The notes below the pieces were generated by a model. That model did not search any database and had not been told where the DNA came from. It saw nothing but the letters and a program-made list of their open reading frames with translations. A stretch of DNA of 64,000 nt from Candidatus Paceibacterota bacterium (lineage in GTDB: Bacteria > Actinomycetota > Actinomycetes > Nanopelagicales > Nanopelagicaceae). Positions 43,560 through 54,010 of the stretch are shown piece after piece. Both the position numbers and the translations under genes were made by a program. Every line of letters starts with the position of its first letter. Positions within the stretch are counted from its first letter, which is position 1. The stretch spans positions 186,001 to 250,000 of the forward strand of contig DATKUL010000001.1 in the NCBI GenBank assembly GCA_035530615.1, written 5' to 3'.

Positions 43560-43738
43560 ATTTACTGGCGGTGCTCGAATTCATCGAGACGTACCGCCTC
43601 ACCTGAACCTTGCGATTCAAATGGGGTGAAGTCATACTCGCCGAGGCTGCGTGAACAGCGGCCTTGGCTTTTTCTGTTGGCTCGACCCGGATGTTGCGGT
43701 ATCTGGCAAGTCCAGTACCGACCGGAATGAGTTTGCGC
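43560..43738 (-). pseudogene. rpoC 3'-end remnant R1
   Basis: About 180 bases homologous to the last 180 bases of rpoC in the same orientation. The protein frame [19 protein letters not shown] matches RpoC ([19 protein letters not shown]) and continues [12 protein letters not shown] one-base deletion then shifts the frame, after which [21 protein letters not shown] is read in the next frame. Aligning by eye I count 27 differences over about 160 bases. Homology to rpoC ends sharply near 43738. It is the longest and closest copy. Confidence 0.92.
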
Positions 43739-43910
43739 CATGGGTGCCCCAAACTTGCTCCTTTATAGGCTTCTTCAAGAAATTGCTCACCGATGGCTCT
43801 TCAATAGGAGACAAAGGGATTTTAGAAGCGGCGGGGAAAAATGCCTCCGATTGATTACGGGTTAACGGAGTACGGTATGCCAAGAGTTCACTAGTACCGT
43901 GGAGGCCTGA

Positions 43911-45326
43911 ATGGAAGAGAATCCGAATCCTCGGGACCCCACAGGTGTTCCTTATAAGCCTTTCCCCACTTTTAGTGAATGGCGGAACGTTGATGTAAGT
44001 CTCTCCACCTCGGACGCCTATTTCAATCGGATTGCCAAAATCAAATCGGAGGCATCCTCATCACAATTGGAAGACGCAGTCCGAATAGCAACAAAGTGGG
44101 CTGCCGTAGACACAGGTGCGATAGAAGGGCTATACGAGGTTGATAGGGGCTTTACCTATTCTGTAGCGAGAAGTGCAACTGCCTGGTCAAACATCCACAA
44201 AGAGAAGAATGAATATGCCGCCAGATCAATCGCTGACGCGATGAAAGCGTACGAATGGGTAATTGATGCAGCCACAAACAATTCCTTGATTTCTGAGAAG
44301 TGGATAAAGGAGCTACACGCGGAACTATGTGCATCTCAAGATACCTACACGGTAATTACAGATCGTGGAGTTGAACAGCGGGAATTACCTAAGGGCCAAT
44401 ACAAGACACTACCTAACAATCCCATTAACCACGCATCAAACGAGGTGCACTGCTATGCGGCGCCCATAGATACTCAACCGGAAATGACTAGATTCATCAA
44501 TGAATTGAGATCTGTTGAGTTCAATTCGTCACATCCAATCTTGCAAGCTTCATACACACACTACGCTTTTGTAAGTGTCCACCCATTCCCTGATGGCAAT
44601 GGTCGAGTCGCACGCACTCTCGCTTCCGTATTCTTGTATCGGAATCCTGGAATTCCTCTAGTAGTCTTCGCGAATCAAAAGTCCGAATACTTCGATTCCT
44701 TGGAACGCGCCGACAAAGGCGAAACCATCGATTTTGTGCGCTTCATTCTTGAAAGAGCCTTAGACACAATCGGAATGGTCGAAGCACAGATGCAAAGTGC
44801 GGCCCTTCCTGACGTCGTAGAACAGCAAAACGCGATGAGGGCCATACTGAGAGGTAGAGGTGGATTGCAACACACTCTTGTCGACGATATTGCAAATAGA
44901 TTACTAGATCTCTTTAGACAATCCTTAGTTGATCAGGGGAGCGAAAATCCACTTACCCCACCACTCTCAAATCAATTCTTTGGTACAAACGAAGTTCCAA
45001 GGACAATACCGACTGATTACAGAATGGTGATAAGTAATCCAAAATCTATAGGTTTACAGATACGAAGCGACTCGCCCGCCGCAGGTTCACTTAACCATGT
45101 CTATGGCGTAGCCGTTGCCAGACAAGGAATTGAAACCGCTGACTTCATTCTTGTCTGTGAGGAACGTGTCGTGCTAGAGATTTTCTTGCGTGAGATATAT
45201 CCAGAAATCAAAGATTCGCTCTCATTCAAAATGATGGCTCTAGCGCGGGCAGAATTCCGAATCATGGTGCAGGAAGTCCAAAGACAAGCCGCAGTATCGC
45301 TCGAAAAAAATGGCTATGTCGGTTAG
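43911..45326 (+). CDS. Fic-family AMPylase-type protein, second family (Fic-B)
   Basis: A 471-residue Fic protein unrelated in detail to Fic-A. The inhibitory motif TGAIEG (residues 68-73) lies at the N-terminal side and the catalytic motif HPFPDGNGRVAR (residues 224-235) is intact, so it is a class II Fic with self-inhibition. The C-terminal 150 residues are unassigned and may recognise a target or signal. GTGGAGG precedes the ATG. It is convergent with rpoC and ends 97 bases from the rpoC stop, with the rpoC terminator between them. It is the cargo between functional rpoC and remnant R1. Confidence 0.9.
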   Translation: MEENPNPRDPTGVPYKPFPTFSEWRNVDVSLSTSDAYFNRIAKIKSEASSSQLEDAVRIATKWAAVDTGAIEGLYEVDRGFTYSVARSATAWSNIHKEKNEYAARSIADAMKAYEWVIDAATNNSLISEKWIKELHAELCASQDTYTVITDRGVEQRELPKGQYKTLPNNPINHASNEVHCYAAPIDTQPEMTRFINELRSVEFNSSHPILQASYTHYAFVSVHPFPDGNGRVARTLASVFLYRNPGIPLVVFANQKSEYFDSLERADKGETIDFVRFILERALDTIGMVEAQMQSAALPDVVEQQNAMRAILRGRGGLQHTLVDDIANRLLDLFRQSLVDQGSENPLTPPLSNQFFGTNEVPRTIPTDYRMVISNPKSIGLQIRSDSPAAGSLNHVYGVAVARQGIETADFILVCEERVVLEIFLREIYPEIKDSLSFKMMALARAEFRIMVQEVQRQAAVSLEKNGYVG

Positions 45327-45360
45327 TAGTGGGTCCGTCAAACTTCGGACATCTAAACTC

Positions 45361-45398
45361 AAAACAGCCCCTCCGCTCCGTTAGGAGCAAAGGGGCCG
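45361..45398 (-). terminator. Native rpoC terminator
   Basis: After a short linker from the rpoC stop, the minus strand reads GGCCCCTTTGCTCC, TAAC loop, GGAGCGGAGGGGC and then TGTTTTG. This is a strong rho-independent terminator. It is the template of the copies seen with R1 and R2. Confidence 0.9.
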
Positions 45399-45423
45399 TA
45401 AAGACTCGCCGTGAGCTTAGGTG

Positions 45424-48400
45424 TTACTTGCGGGGTGCTTCGAATTCATCAAGTCGTACTGCTTCCCCTGAACCTTGTGATTCAAAGGGAGTGAAGTCGT
45501 ACTCGTCGTAGGCAGCGTAGACAGCGGCCTTTGCCTCCTCAGTTGGCTCAACCCGAATGTTGCGATATCTGGCAAGGCCAGTACCGGCTGGGATGAGCTT
45601 GCCGATGATGACGTTCTCTTTGAGTCCGAGCAATGGGTCGCTCTTCTCGGAGAGTGCTGCGTCGGTGAGGACGCGAGTTGTCTCCTGGAAGGAAGCGGCC
45701 GATAGCCATGACTCAGTAGCAAGAGATGCCTTGGTGATACCCATAAGTTCTGGACGACCTGAGGCTGCTTTTCCGCCAGTTGAAACAATGCGGCGGTTTT
45801 CAGTCTCAAAGCGACCACGCTCTACGAGTTCACCTGGAAGTAGATCAGTGTCGCCAGCTTCAAGAACAGTGATGCGCTTGAGCATCTGGCGAACAATAAC
45901 TTCAATGTGCTTATCGTGAATGCCTACGCCCTGTGAGCGGTAGACCTCTTGGATCTCATTTACCAAGTGAACTTGAGTTGCACGAGGTCCGAGAATACGA
46001 AGCACCTGCTTAGGATCAATTGCGCCGACGACCATCTTCTGGCCAACCTCAACGCGCTGTCCATCTTCTACCAGCAACTTCTGACGACGGATGATTGGGT
46101 ATTCGACTGCTTCACTGCCATCTTCTGGAGTGACAACAATCTTCTTGCCCTTTGCATCTTCGCGGAAGGAGACAACACCAGCTGCTTCAGCAATTGGAGC
46201 GACGCCCTTAGGAGTACGTGCTTCGAAGAGTTCAACGACACGTGGAAGACCGTGTGTGATGTCATCTCCTGCCACACCGCCGGTGTGGAAGGTACGCATT
46301 GTTAGCTGCGTTCCTGGCTCGCCGATTGATTGTGCAGCGATGATTCCGACTGCTTCGCCGACATCAACGATCTTGCCCGCGGCCAACGAACGGCCGTAAC
46401 AAAGTGAACACTGTCCAACCTTGCTATCGCAGGTAAGAACTGAACGTACCTTCACTTCGGAAACTCCCGCAGCGATAATCTTGTCAATGATGAGATCGCC
46501 CATGTCGCGTCCGGCTTCAGCGATGACAACGCCATCAACAACAATCGGATCGGCCAATGAGCGACCGTAGACAGAAGTTTCGACATCGTCGTGCTTGACC
46601 AATACGCCTTGTGAGTTCTTAATCGCGATTGGAAGAACTAGCCCGCGATCAGTACCGCAATCTTCTTCACGGATGATGACATCCTGTGCAACGTCGCAGA
46701 GACGACGGGTCAAGTAACCCGAGTCAGCAGTACGAAGAGCAGTATCAGCAAGACCCTTTCGGGCCCCGTGCGTAGAGATGAAGTACTCAAGAACAGACAA
46801 GCCTTCACGGAAGTTGGACTTGATCGGACGAGGAATAATTTCGCCCTTTGGGTTAGCTACAAGTCCACGCATGCCCGCGATCTGACGGATCTGCATCATG
46901 TTTCCACGCGCACCAGAGTCGACCATCATCCACACTGGGTTATTACGCGAGCTCTTGAAGTTCTCCTCCATGACCTCACCAACTTCCTTAGTGGCTTGGG
47001 TCCAGATCTCGATCAGTTCCTGACGACGCTCGTCATCGGTGATCAGACCCTTCTCGTACTGAATTTCTACCTTCTCGGCTCTGGTTTCAGATTCCTTAAG
47101 AATCGCAGCCTTACCAACCGGAGTTACAACATCTTCAATACCGATAGTTGCACCGGCACGAGATGCCCAATGGAAACCTAGTTCCTTCAACGCATCTAGC
47201 GTCTGAGCAACGGTGACCTTTGGATAGAACTCAGCAAGCTGTTCAACGATCTTTCCAAGTTGGGCCTTCTTAACGTCGTAATCCACGAATGGATACTCAG
47301 GAGGAAGTGCCTCATTGAATAGGGCGCGACCGATTGTGGTTGAACGGGTGATCGACTCGGTGCCGTTTAGTCCATTGGAAGCATCAAGACGGACCTTGAT
47401 TTTTGCTTGCAATGAAACTGTTCCTTGATCAAAAGCCATGACGGCTTCCGCGATCGAACCGAATGCGCGGCCTTCGCCGACTTCTCCATCACGGGCACTG
47501 GTCAAGTAGTACAGACCAAGAACCATGTCCTGGGTTGGAGTTGTGATTGGACGACCGTTAGCAGGTGACAAGATGTTGTTGGAAGACAACATCAACACAC
47601 GAGCTTCGGCCTGTGCTTCAGCAGAGAGTGGAAGGTGAACAGCCATCTGGTCACCGTCGAAGTCTGCGTTAAACGCGGTACAGACCAACGGGTGAATCTG
47701 AATTGCTTTACCTTCAACGAGCTGTGGCTCGAATGCCTGGATACCCAAGCGGTGCAGCGTAGGTGCGCGGTTTAGAAGTACTGGATGCTCGGCGATAACT
47801 TCTTCGAGAACATCCCACACAACTGGACGTGCGCGCTCGACCATGCGCTTTGCAGACTTAATGTTCTGCGCGTGGTTTAGATCCACCAGACGCTTCATTA
47901 CGAATGGCTTGAAGAGTTCGAGAGCCATCTGCTTTGGCAGACCGCACTGGTGCAACTTCAACTGTGGACCAACAACGATGACCGAACGGCCAGAGTAGTC
48001 AACGCGCTTTCCGAGCAAGTTCTGACGGAAGCGACCTTGCTTACCTTTGAGCATGTCGGACAACGACTTGAGTGCCCGGTTACCAGGACCAGTAACTGGG
48101 CGACCGCGACGGCCGTTGTCGAAGAGTGCATCGACTGCTTCTTGAAGCATGCGCTTCTCGTTGTTGACGATGATCTCTGGAGCACCAAGATCAGCAAGAC
48201 GCTTCAAACGGTTGTTACGGTTGATGACGCGGCGATAAAGATCGTTGAGATCTGAAGTCGCGAAGCGGCCACCATCGAGTTGAACCATTGGGCGTAGATC
48301 TGGTGGAATAACCGGAACAACATCCAGCACCATCGATGCTGGGTGGTTGCTCGTGGTCAAGAATGCGTTAACAACCTTGAGACGTTTGATAGCGCGGGTC

Positions 48401-49266
48401 TTCTTCTGACCCTTGCCGTTCTCGCTGAGGTCGTTGAGGATCTTGTATTCGGCTTCGAGGTCGAAGGTCTCTAGGCGACGCTTGATCGCAGCAGCTCCCA
48501 TGTCACCCTTGAAGTACATGCCGTAACGATCCTTCATTTCGCGATAGAGAGTCTCATCGCCTTCAAGATCTTGAACCTTGAGGTTCTTGAAACGAGCCCA
48601 TACCTGCTCTATGCGATCGAGTTCGCGTTGTGAGCGATCACGAATCTGCTTGAGTTCGCGCTCTGCGCTCTCGCGAACCTTGCGGCGTACATCAGCCTTG
48701 GCCTCTTCTGCTTCCAATTCGGAGAGATCGGCTTCTAGCTTCTTTGTACGTGCATCGAGTTCGTTATCGCGCTTGGTTTCAATCTTGCGGATGTCGTTTG
48801 CCAACTTCTTTTCAAGTTGTGGCATATCTTCTTCGCGAGCTTCCTTGTCCACCTCAGTGATCATGTATGCAGCGAAGTAAATAACCTTCTCAAGATCCTT
48901 TGGAGCTAGATCGAGAAGGTAGCCAAGGCGGCTGGGAACACCCTTGAAGTACCAGATGTGAGTAACAGGTGCAGCAAGTTCGATGTGACCCATGCGCTCA
49001 CGACGAACCTTTGCGCGAGTAACTTCGACACCGCAACGCTCGCAGATGATTCCCTTGAAGCGAACGCGCTTGTACTTACCGCAGTAACACTCCCAGTCGC
49101 GAGTAGGTCCGAAGATCTTCTCGTCGAACAGACCGTCCTTCTCAGGCTTGAGGGTTCTGTAGTTGATGGTCTCTGGCTTCTTTACCTCTCCAAAGGACCA
49201 CTCACGAATGTTGTTGGCCGAGGCCAGACCAATTCGCAGTTCATCAAAAAAGTTGACGTCTAACAT
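45424..49266 (-). CDS. rpoC: DNA-directed RNA polymerase beta' subunit
   Basis: A 1280-residue beta' subunit of actinobacterial type. The N-terminal zinc site has [20 protein letters not shown]. The catalytic [12 protein letters not shown] motif is intact, the trigger-loop region is complete, and the second zinc site has [13 protein letters not shown]. The C-terminus is [14 protein letters not shown]. It lies 17 bases after rpoB. Its last 180 bases are duplicated in part three times downstream, yet the functional gene is full length, so each addition rebuilt or left intact its 3' end. Confidence 0.98.
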   Translation of the reverse strand: MLDVNFFDELRIGLASANNIREWSFGEVKKPETINYRTLKPEKDGLFDEKIFGPTRDWECYCGKYKRVRFKGIICERCGVEVTRAKVRRERMGHIELAAPVTHIWYFKGVPSRLGYLLDLAPKDLEKVIYFAAYMITEVDKEAREEDMPQLEKKLANDIRKIETKRDNELDARTKKLEADLSELEAEEAKADVRRKVRESAERELKQIRDRSQRELDRIEQVWARFKNLKVQDLEGDETLYREMKDRYGMYFKGDMGAAAIKRRLETFDLEAEYKILNDLSENGKGQKKTRAIKRLKVVNAFLTTSNHPASMVLDVVPVIPPDLRPMVQLDGGRFATSDLNDLYRRVINRNNRLKRLADLGAPEIIVNNEKRMLQEAVDALFDNGRRGRPVTGPGNRALKSLSDMLKGKQGRFRQNLLGKRVDYSGRSVIVVGPQLKLHQCGLPKQMALELFKPFVMKRLVDLNHAQNIKSAKRMVERARPVVWDVLEEVIAEHPVLLNRAPTLHRLGIQAFEPQLVEGKAIQIHPLVCTAFNADFDGDQMAVHLPLSAEAQAEARVLMLSSNNILSPANGRPITTPTQDMVLGLYYLTSARDGEVGEGRAFGSIAEAVMAFDQGTVSLQAKIKVRLDASNGLNGTESITRSTTIGRALFNEALPPEYPFVDYDVKKAQLGKIVEQLAEFYPKVTVAQTLDALKELGFHWASRAGATIGIEDVVTPVGKAAILKESETRAEKVEIQYEKGLITDDERRQELIEIWTQATKEVGEVMEENFKSSRNNPVWMMVDSGARGNMMQIRQIAGMRGLVANPKGEIIPRPIKSNFREGLSVLEYFISTHGARKGLADTALRTADSGYLTRRLCDVAQDVIIREEDCGTDRGLVLPIAIKNSQGVLVKHDDVETSVYGRSLADPIVVDGVVIAEAGRDMGDLIIDKIIAAGVSEVKVRSVLTCDSKVGQCSLCYGRSLAAGKIVDVGEAVGIIAAQSIGEPGTQLTMRTFHTGGVAGDDITHGLPRVVELFEARTPKGVAPIAEAAGVVSFREDAKGKKIVVTPEDGSEAVEYPIIRRQKLLVEDGQRVEVGQKMVVGAIDPKQVLRILGPRATQVHLVNEIQEVYRSQGVGIHDKHIEVIVRQMLKRITVLEAGDTDLLPGELVERGRFETENRRIVSTGGKAASGRPELMGITKASLATESWLSAASFQETTRVLTDAALSEKSDPLLGLKENVIIGKLIPAGTGLARYRNIRVEPTEEAKAAVYAAYDEYDFTPFESQGSGEAVRLDEFEAPRK

Positions 49267-49283
49267 AGTTATTCCCTCTCCCC

Positions 49284-52200
49284 TCAGACTTCTTCAACGC
49301 TGCTTGGCTCAACTCGTGACAAGTTGATACCTAGCTCTTCGGCGGCACGGAATACTTCTTCGTCAGTGTCACGCAATTCGATTGCGATACCTTCAGAGGA
49401 GAGCACTTCCACATTGAGACAGAGAGATTGCATTTCCTTAATAAGCACCTTGAATGATTCAGGAATGCCTGGTTCAGGGATGTTCTCGCCCTTAACGATT
49501 GCTTCGTAGACCTTTACGCGACCGAGCACGTCATCGGACTTGATGGTGAGCAATTCTTGAAGCGTATATGCAGCACCGTAAGCCTCAAGTGCCCACACTT
49601 CCATCTCACCAAATCGCTGACCACCGAACTGAGCCTTACCACCGAGTGGTTGCTGAGTGATCATCGAGTATGGACCGGTTGAACGTGCGTGAATCTTGTC
49701 ATCTACCAAGTGGTGGAGTTTCAAGATGTACATATATCCAACGGAAATTGGAGTTGGGTAAGGCTCGCCACTTCGACCATCGAAGAGTCGTGCCTTTCCA
49801 CTCTGACCAACGAGTTGGACACCATCGCGGTTTGCGAGTGTGCTTCCAAGGAGACCTGCGATCTCATCTTCGCGAGCACCATCGAATACTGGTGTGGCAA
49901 GATTTGTTCCAGGAGCGCCCTTTTCGGCACCAATATCTTTGAGGTGCTTCTGCCAAGCTTCATCGATTCCGCCAAGATCCCATCCAGTTTTTGCAACCCA
50001 ACCAAGGTGCATTTCCAGAACCTGTCCGACGTTCATACGACCAGGAACACCGAGTGGGTTGAGGATTACATCAACTGGAGTGCCATCTTCAAGGAATGGC
50101 ATATCTTCTTGCGGAAGAATCTTGGAAATAACACCCTTGTTACCGTGGCGACCAGCAAGCTTGTCACCATCTTGAATCTTGCGCTTCTGTGCAACATAAA
50201 CGCGAACGAGTTGGTTGACGCCGGCTGATAGCTCAAAGCCTTCTTCACTTTCGAAGATCTTTACGCCAATAACCTTGCCGGACTCACCGTGTGGAACCTT
50301 GAGTGAGGTATCGCGAACTTCACGAGCCTTCTCGCCAAAGATCGCACGGAGCAAACGCTCTTCTGGTGTTAGTTCGGTTTCGCCCTTTGGCGTTACCTTT
50401 CCAACCAGAACGTCGCCAGGAACAACATCGGCGCCTACGCGAATGATTCCGCGATCGTCAAGATCGGCAAGAACTTCTTCAGAGACGTTAGGGATGTCGC
50501 GGGTGATTTCTTCTGCACCAAGCTTGGTATCGCGCGCGTCAACTTCGTACTCTTCAATGTGAATAGAGGTAAGTACGTCATCTTGCACGAGACGCTGGGA
50601 GAGAATGATCGCGTCCTCGTAGTTGTGGCCTTCCCATGACATAAATGCCACGAGCAAGTTCTTACCAAGAGCCATTTCACCGTTTTCGGTACATGGACCA
50701 TCAGCAATTACAGAGCCAACTTCTAGTCGCTGACCTTGGCTGACAATAACCTTCTGGTTATATGAGGTGCCCTGGTTTGAGCGGCGGAACTTTGAAAGTG
50801 GGTACATCTGGTAGGTAGCGTCATCAGCCATCACAGTGACTTCGTCGGCACTTACTTCAGTGACAACGCCGGCCTTTGTCGCAACAACGACATCGCCTGC
50901 ATCAACTGCGGCACGGAATTCCATGCCAGTGCCGATAAGCGGAGCCTCTGCACGCATCAGCGGGACAGACTGGCGCATCATGTTAGAACCCATCAACGCG
51001 CGGTTTGCATCATCGTGCTCAAGGAACGGAATCATTGCCGTAGCAACGGAAACCATCTGGCGTGGAGACACATCCATGTAGTCAACTTCTTCTGCAGGAA
51101 TGTATTCGACTTCGCCACCACGACGACGAACAAGTACGCGAGCTTCGGAGAAGTGATTGTCATCGGTCAAAGGCGCGTTGGCCTGTGCAATGACGTGCTC
51201 GTCTTCTTCATCAGCAGTTAGGTAATCAACAGCATCGCTTACCTTGCCCTTTGAAACCTTGCGGTAAGGAGTCTCAATGAAACCGAAGGCAGTAACTCGA
51301 CCGTAGGTGGCAAGTGAACCGATCAGGCCGATGTTTGGACCTTCCGGAGTTTCAATCGGACACATACGTCCATAGTGAGACGGGTGAACGTCACGAACTT
51401 CGAAGCCCGCGCGGTCACGCGAGAGACCACCAGGTCCGAGAGCTGAAAGACGACGCTTGTGCGTTAGACCAGAAAGCGGGTTGGTCTGATCCATGAACTG
51501 CGACAACTGGGATGTTCCGAAGAACTCCTTGATAGAGGCAACCACGGGGCGGATGTTGATCAAGGTCTGAGGAGTAATCGCCTCAACATCTTGAGTTGTC
51601 ATACGCTCGCGGACAACGCGCTCCATACGAGACAGCCCGGTACGGACTTGATTCTGGATCAATTCACCAACCGTGCGCAGACGTCGGTTACCGAAGTGAT
51701 CGATATCGTCCTTTTCTACGCGTACTTCGCGGCCATATTCCATAAGGAGTTCGCCCTTGTGAAGTGCTACGAGGTAGCGGATGGTCGCAACAATGTCTGA
51801 AATTGTTAGCAAGCCCTGCTTGAGTTCGAGGTCGAGGCCGAGCTTCTTATTAACCTTAAAGCGACCAACCTTTGCCAGGTCATAACGCTTTGGATTGAAG
51901 TAGAGGTTTTCGATCAAGTTCTGGGCAGCTTCCTTGGTTGGAGGCTCGCCCGGACGGAGTTTGCGATAAATATCGAGCAACGCTTCGTCCTGTGTCTTGA
52001 CGTTATCTTTTTCAAGGGTTGCACGCATTGACTCGTACTCACCGAACTCTTCAAGAATCTGCTCTTCAGTCCAGCCAAGTGCCTTCAAGAAGACAGTGAC
52101 TGATTGCTTACGCTTGCGATCGATACGAACACCAACGAGATCCTTCTTATCAACTTCAAATTCCAGCCAAGCACCACGGCCAGGAATGATCTTTGAAGTG

Positions 52201-52739
52201 TAAACATCTTTGTCAGAAGTCTTTTCAATTGTGCGCTCGAAGTACACGCCAGGAGAACGTACGAGCTGTGAAACAACAACGCGCTCTGTGCCGTTGATGA
52301 TAAATGTTCCGCGCTGTGTCATCACGGGGAAATCGCCCATGAAAACAGTCTGCGACTTGATTTCACCGGTGATGTTGTTGGTGAACTCTGCAGTTACGAA
52401 GAGCGGCTGCGAATATGTCATATCGCGCTCTTTGCAATCTTCGATTGAATACTTGGGTGGCTCAAATCGGTGATCTCTAAATGAGAGGCTCATCGATCCC
52501 TGGAAATCCTCAATTGGTGAAATCTCTTCAAAGATTTCTTCCAATCCAGATTGCTTGGGGAGTTCGCCACGGCTGGTGACTTCAGCTTTCGCTAAACGTG
52601 CACGCCAGATGTCGTTACCTAGTAGCCAGTCAACGCTCTCAATTTGGAGCGCTAAGAGATTAGGTACTTCAAGTGGTTCACGGATCTTTGCGAAAGAAAT
52701 ACGGCGAGGTGCAACGGATTTGGTTTTAGACGCGGCCAA
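49284..52739 (-). CDS. rpoB: DNA-directed RNA polymerase beta subunit
   Basis: A 1151-residue beta subunit. The rifampicin-binding region ([13 protein letters not shown], then [16 protein letters not shown]) has the usual sensitive-type residues. The C-terminal active-site lysine regions and the clamp segment are present. The start [18 protein letters not shown] is typical of actinobacteria. It is divergent from a small lipoprotein gene, so its promoter lies in the 241 bases upstream. It forms an operon with rpoC. Confidence 0.98.
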   Translation of the reverse strand: MAASKTKSVAPRRISFAKIREPLEVPNLLALQIESVDWLLGNDIWRARLAKAEVTSRGELPKQSGLEEIFEEISPIEDFQGSMSLSFRDHRFEPPKYSIEDCKERDMTYSQPLFVTAEFTNNITGEIKSQTVFMGDFPVMTQRGTFIINGTERVVVSQLVRSPGVYFERTIEKTSDKDVYTSKIIPGRGAWLEFEVDKKDLVGVRIDRKRKQSVTVFLKALGWTEEQILEEFGEYESMRATLEKDNVKTQDEALLDIYRKLRPGEPPTKEAAQNLIENLYFNPKRYDLAKVGRFKVNKKLGLDLELKQGLLTISDIVATIRYLVALHKGELLMEYGREVRVEKDDIDHFGNRRLRTVGELIQNQVRTGLSRMERVVRERMTTQDVEAITPQTLINIRPVVASIKEFFGTSQLSQFMDQTNPLSGLTHKRRLSALGPGGLSRDRAGFEVRDVHPSHYGRMCPIETPEGPNIGLIGSLATYGRVTAFGFIETPYRKVSKGKVSDAVDYLTADEEDEHVIAQANAPLTDDNHFSEARVLVRRRGGEVEYIPAEEVDYMDVSPRQMVSVATAMIPFLEHDDANRALMGSNMMRQSVPLMRAEAPLIGTGMEFRAAVDAGDVVVATKAGVVTEVSADEVTVMADDATYQMYPLSKFRRSNQGTSYNQKVIVSQGQRLEVGSVIADGPCTENGEMALGKNLLVAFMSWEGHNYEDAIILSQRLVQDDVLTSIHIEEYEVDARDTKLGAEEITRDIPNVSEEVLADLDDRGIIRVGADVVPGDVLVGKVTPKGETELTPEERLLRAIFGEKAREVRDTSLKVPHGESGKVIGVKIFESEEGFELSAGVNQLVRVYVAQKRKIQDGDKLAGRHGNKGVISKILPQEDMPFLEDGTPVDVILNPLGVPGRMNVGQVLEMHLGWVAKTGWDLGGIDEAWQKHLKDIGAEKGAPGTNLATPVFDGAREDEIAGLLGSTLANRDGVQLVGQSGKARLFDGRSGEPYPTPISVGYMYILKLHHLVDDKIHARSTGPYSMITQQPLGGKAQFGGQRFGEMEVWALEAYGAAYTLQELLTIKSDDVLGRVKVYEAIVKGENIPEPGIPESFKVLIKEMQSLCLNVEVLSSEGIAIELRDTDEEVFRAAEELGINLSRVEPSSVEEV

Positions 52740-52980
52740 GAGGTGTCCTTCCGAACAGAATTTGGTGACGCACGGACAAAGGTCTCAGCCGCTATATGCA
52801 TTGACCTCAAAGTATTTGTGCGAAAGGCAAGGATAATGGGCGAGCCCCCCGTATGTCCAACCGACGCTTTTACCACAATCCATCCCAGATTGTCAGCGGT
52901 TTGCCCAAGAAAGTGTGAACGAGCCGAAATCGCCGAATCTGCCACGCTTGAGGCTAGATTGGACCAACAGGGGAGGCGAA

Positions 52981-53367
52981 ATGCTTACAAGCCGATCAAC
53001 TAGGCGTGTCGCATCGACCGTTGCGGTAGTTCTGACCATCGCCACATCCCTCGCCGGGTGCAGTCAAAAGACTCCGATTGCCGTGCCTATGACCCCTGCA
53101 CGATCAGATCAAATCCAGACGGTGGCTTTCGACCTCTACACGCACTGCGGAATAAACGACCTGATGGCTTACGGAAGATACTTCAAGCATGTCGGCGGCT
53201 CCCTGAGCGATGGCTCGGGCAACCCACCCGATGGATGGGGCAATCCGTACCAGCGCGGGACTCTCACAGTTTCGGGCGATATCGCCGTCTTCCGAGACAA
53301 GCTGGGGCATGTAGAAAGATTCAAAGCGGAGAAACGGCCTGATAGATCTGTGGGTCTCTGCTCCTAA
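52981..53367 (+). CDS. Small secreted lipoprotein of unknown function
   Basis: The ATG at 52981 follows GGGGAGGCGAA, giving 128 residues. The N-terminus is a lipoprotein signal (basic start, VASTVAVVLTIATS, then LAGC). The mature part is small, with two Cys besides the lipid-bearing one (HCGIND and the C-terminal GLCS), and a Gly/Asn/Pro-rich middle (GNPPDGWGNPYQRG). No family is recognised with certainty. It is divergent from rpoB. Confidence 0.8.
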   Translation: MLTSRSTRRVASTVAVVLTIATSLAGCSQKTPIAVPMTPARSDQIQTVAFDLYTHCGINDLMAYGRYFKHVGGSLSDGSGNPPDGWGNPYQRGTLTVSGDIAVFRDKLGHVERFKAEKRPDRSVGLCS

Positions 53368-53382
53368 ACCAGCCTCCCCGGC

Positions 53383-53682
53383 CTAAGCGCTTCGCAAAAA
53401 TTCCTCAATCGCCTGGCGCACCAGCTCTGAGGAAGTTTGACCTCGTCGCTTTGCCTCTCGCTGTAGTGATTTCTTCAACTTCATTGGCACTCGAGCCTTT
53501 ATCTCAGGGGAATGCACGCCCGGGCTCGACAACGAAGGTCGCCCGACCACAAGATCGTGGGTCTCACGAGCGATCTGCCGTGCTCGCGCTTCAGTAATTC
53601 TTCGGCCATTGGTGTCCAGAACCACTTCTTTATCGAGATCTACATATCGGCCCAGCGTGTACTTCACTTTTGCTTTTTTCAT
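53383..53682 (-). CDS. Ribbon-helix-helix antitoxin-type protein
   Basis: A 99-residue protein from the ATG at 53682, preceded by GGGGAG. The C-terminal 40 residues have a ribbon-helix-helix pattern (ARVPMKLKKSLQREAKRRG and SSELVRQAIEEFL). The N-terminal part is basic and likely covers the partner protein. The start overlaps the upstream toxin-like gene by four bases (ATGA). The order toxin first, antitoxin second resembles BrnTA-type modules. Confidence 0.78.
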   Translation of the reverse strand: MKKAKVKYTLGRYVDLDKEVVLDTNGRRITEARARQIARETHDLVVGRPSLSSPGVHSPEIKARVPMKLKKSLQREAKRRGQTSSELVRQAIEEFLRSA

Positions 53683-53933
53683 AATCTCCCCTTTCCTCGT
53701 CGAAAAATTCGTGGCATCACATGGATGACCAGAACGCCCAGCGGAGTCCAAATTCCGACAATTTCGAGTTCCAACCCTCTTTGGTCGGTACCAACCCAAC
53801 GCAAACGATCAGGATCCACGCCGTCTGCCAAAAGAGCCTCCGGCTCGCAACTTGCGATGACTTCGAGAACCCTCCGCCTGCCAATTCGGTGCTTGCGCGC
53901 CGATTGCGAAAAGTCAATCTCCATGGGCCACAC
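53679..53933 (-). CDS. Small toxin-like protein paired with the RHH protein
   Basis: 84 residues from a GTG at 53933, or 81 from the ATG at 53924. The compact basic protein has SARKHRIGRRRVLEVI, LLWVGTD-like (RLRWVGTDQRGLELEIVG) and LVIHVMP segments. This resembles small actinobacterial toxins encoded with RHH antitoxins. I cannot name a family with certainty. Translational coupling to the RHH gene supports a toxin-antitoxin role. Confidence 0.65.
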   Translation of the reverse strand: MWPMEIDFSQSARKHRIGRRRVLEVIASCEPEALLADGVDPDRLRWVGTDQRGLELEIVGIWTPLGVLVIHVMPRIFRRGKGRL

Positions 53934-54010
53934 GTAAGTGGTTCCTACTGCCTATTAATTATGCGCCTCATAAATATGTGCGTCAAGACGAGATGTGAGA
54001 AATCTGGGCC

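Noticed and set aside
43651-43854. A 67-codon plus-strand frame before Fic-B
   Set aside because: It runs antisense through the R1 rpoC tail and has no ribosome site or family resemblance.
43872-43900. ACGGTA/TACCGT inverted repeat upstream of Fic-B as an operator
   Set aside because: Six-base arms with a 17-base spacer are too weak to claim without conservation data.
37426-45423. An integrase or transposase that could explain the rpoC-tail copies
   Set aside because: I looked on both strands for tyrosine or serine recombinase and DDE motifs in this region and found none.
51380-51530. A possible rifampicin-resistance change in rpoB
   Set aside because: The cluster reads as the usual sensitive type ([21 protein letters not shown]).
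45424-52739. Many long frames antisense or in other frames within rpoB and rpoC
   Set aside because: They follow from codon bias of the two large genes and show no independent start sites or motifs.
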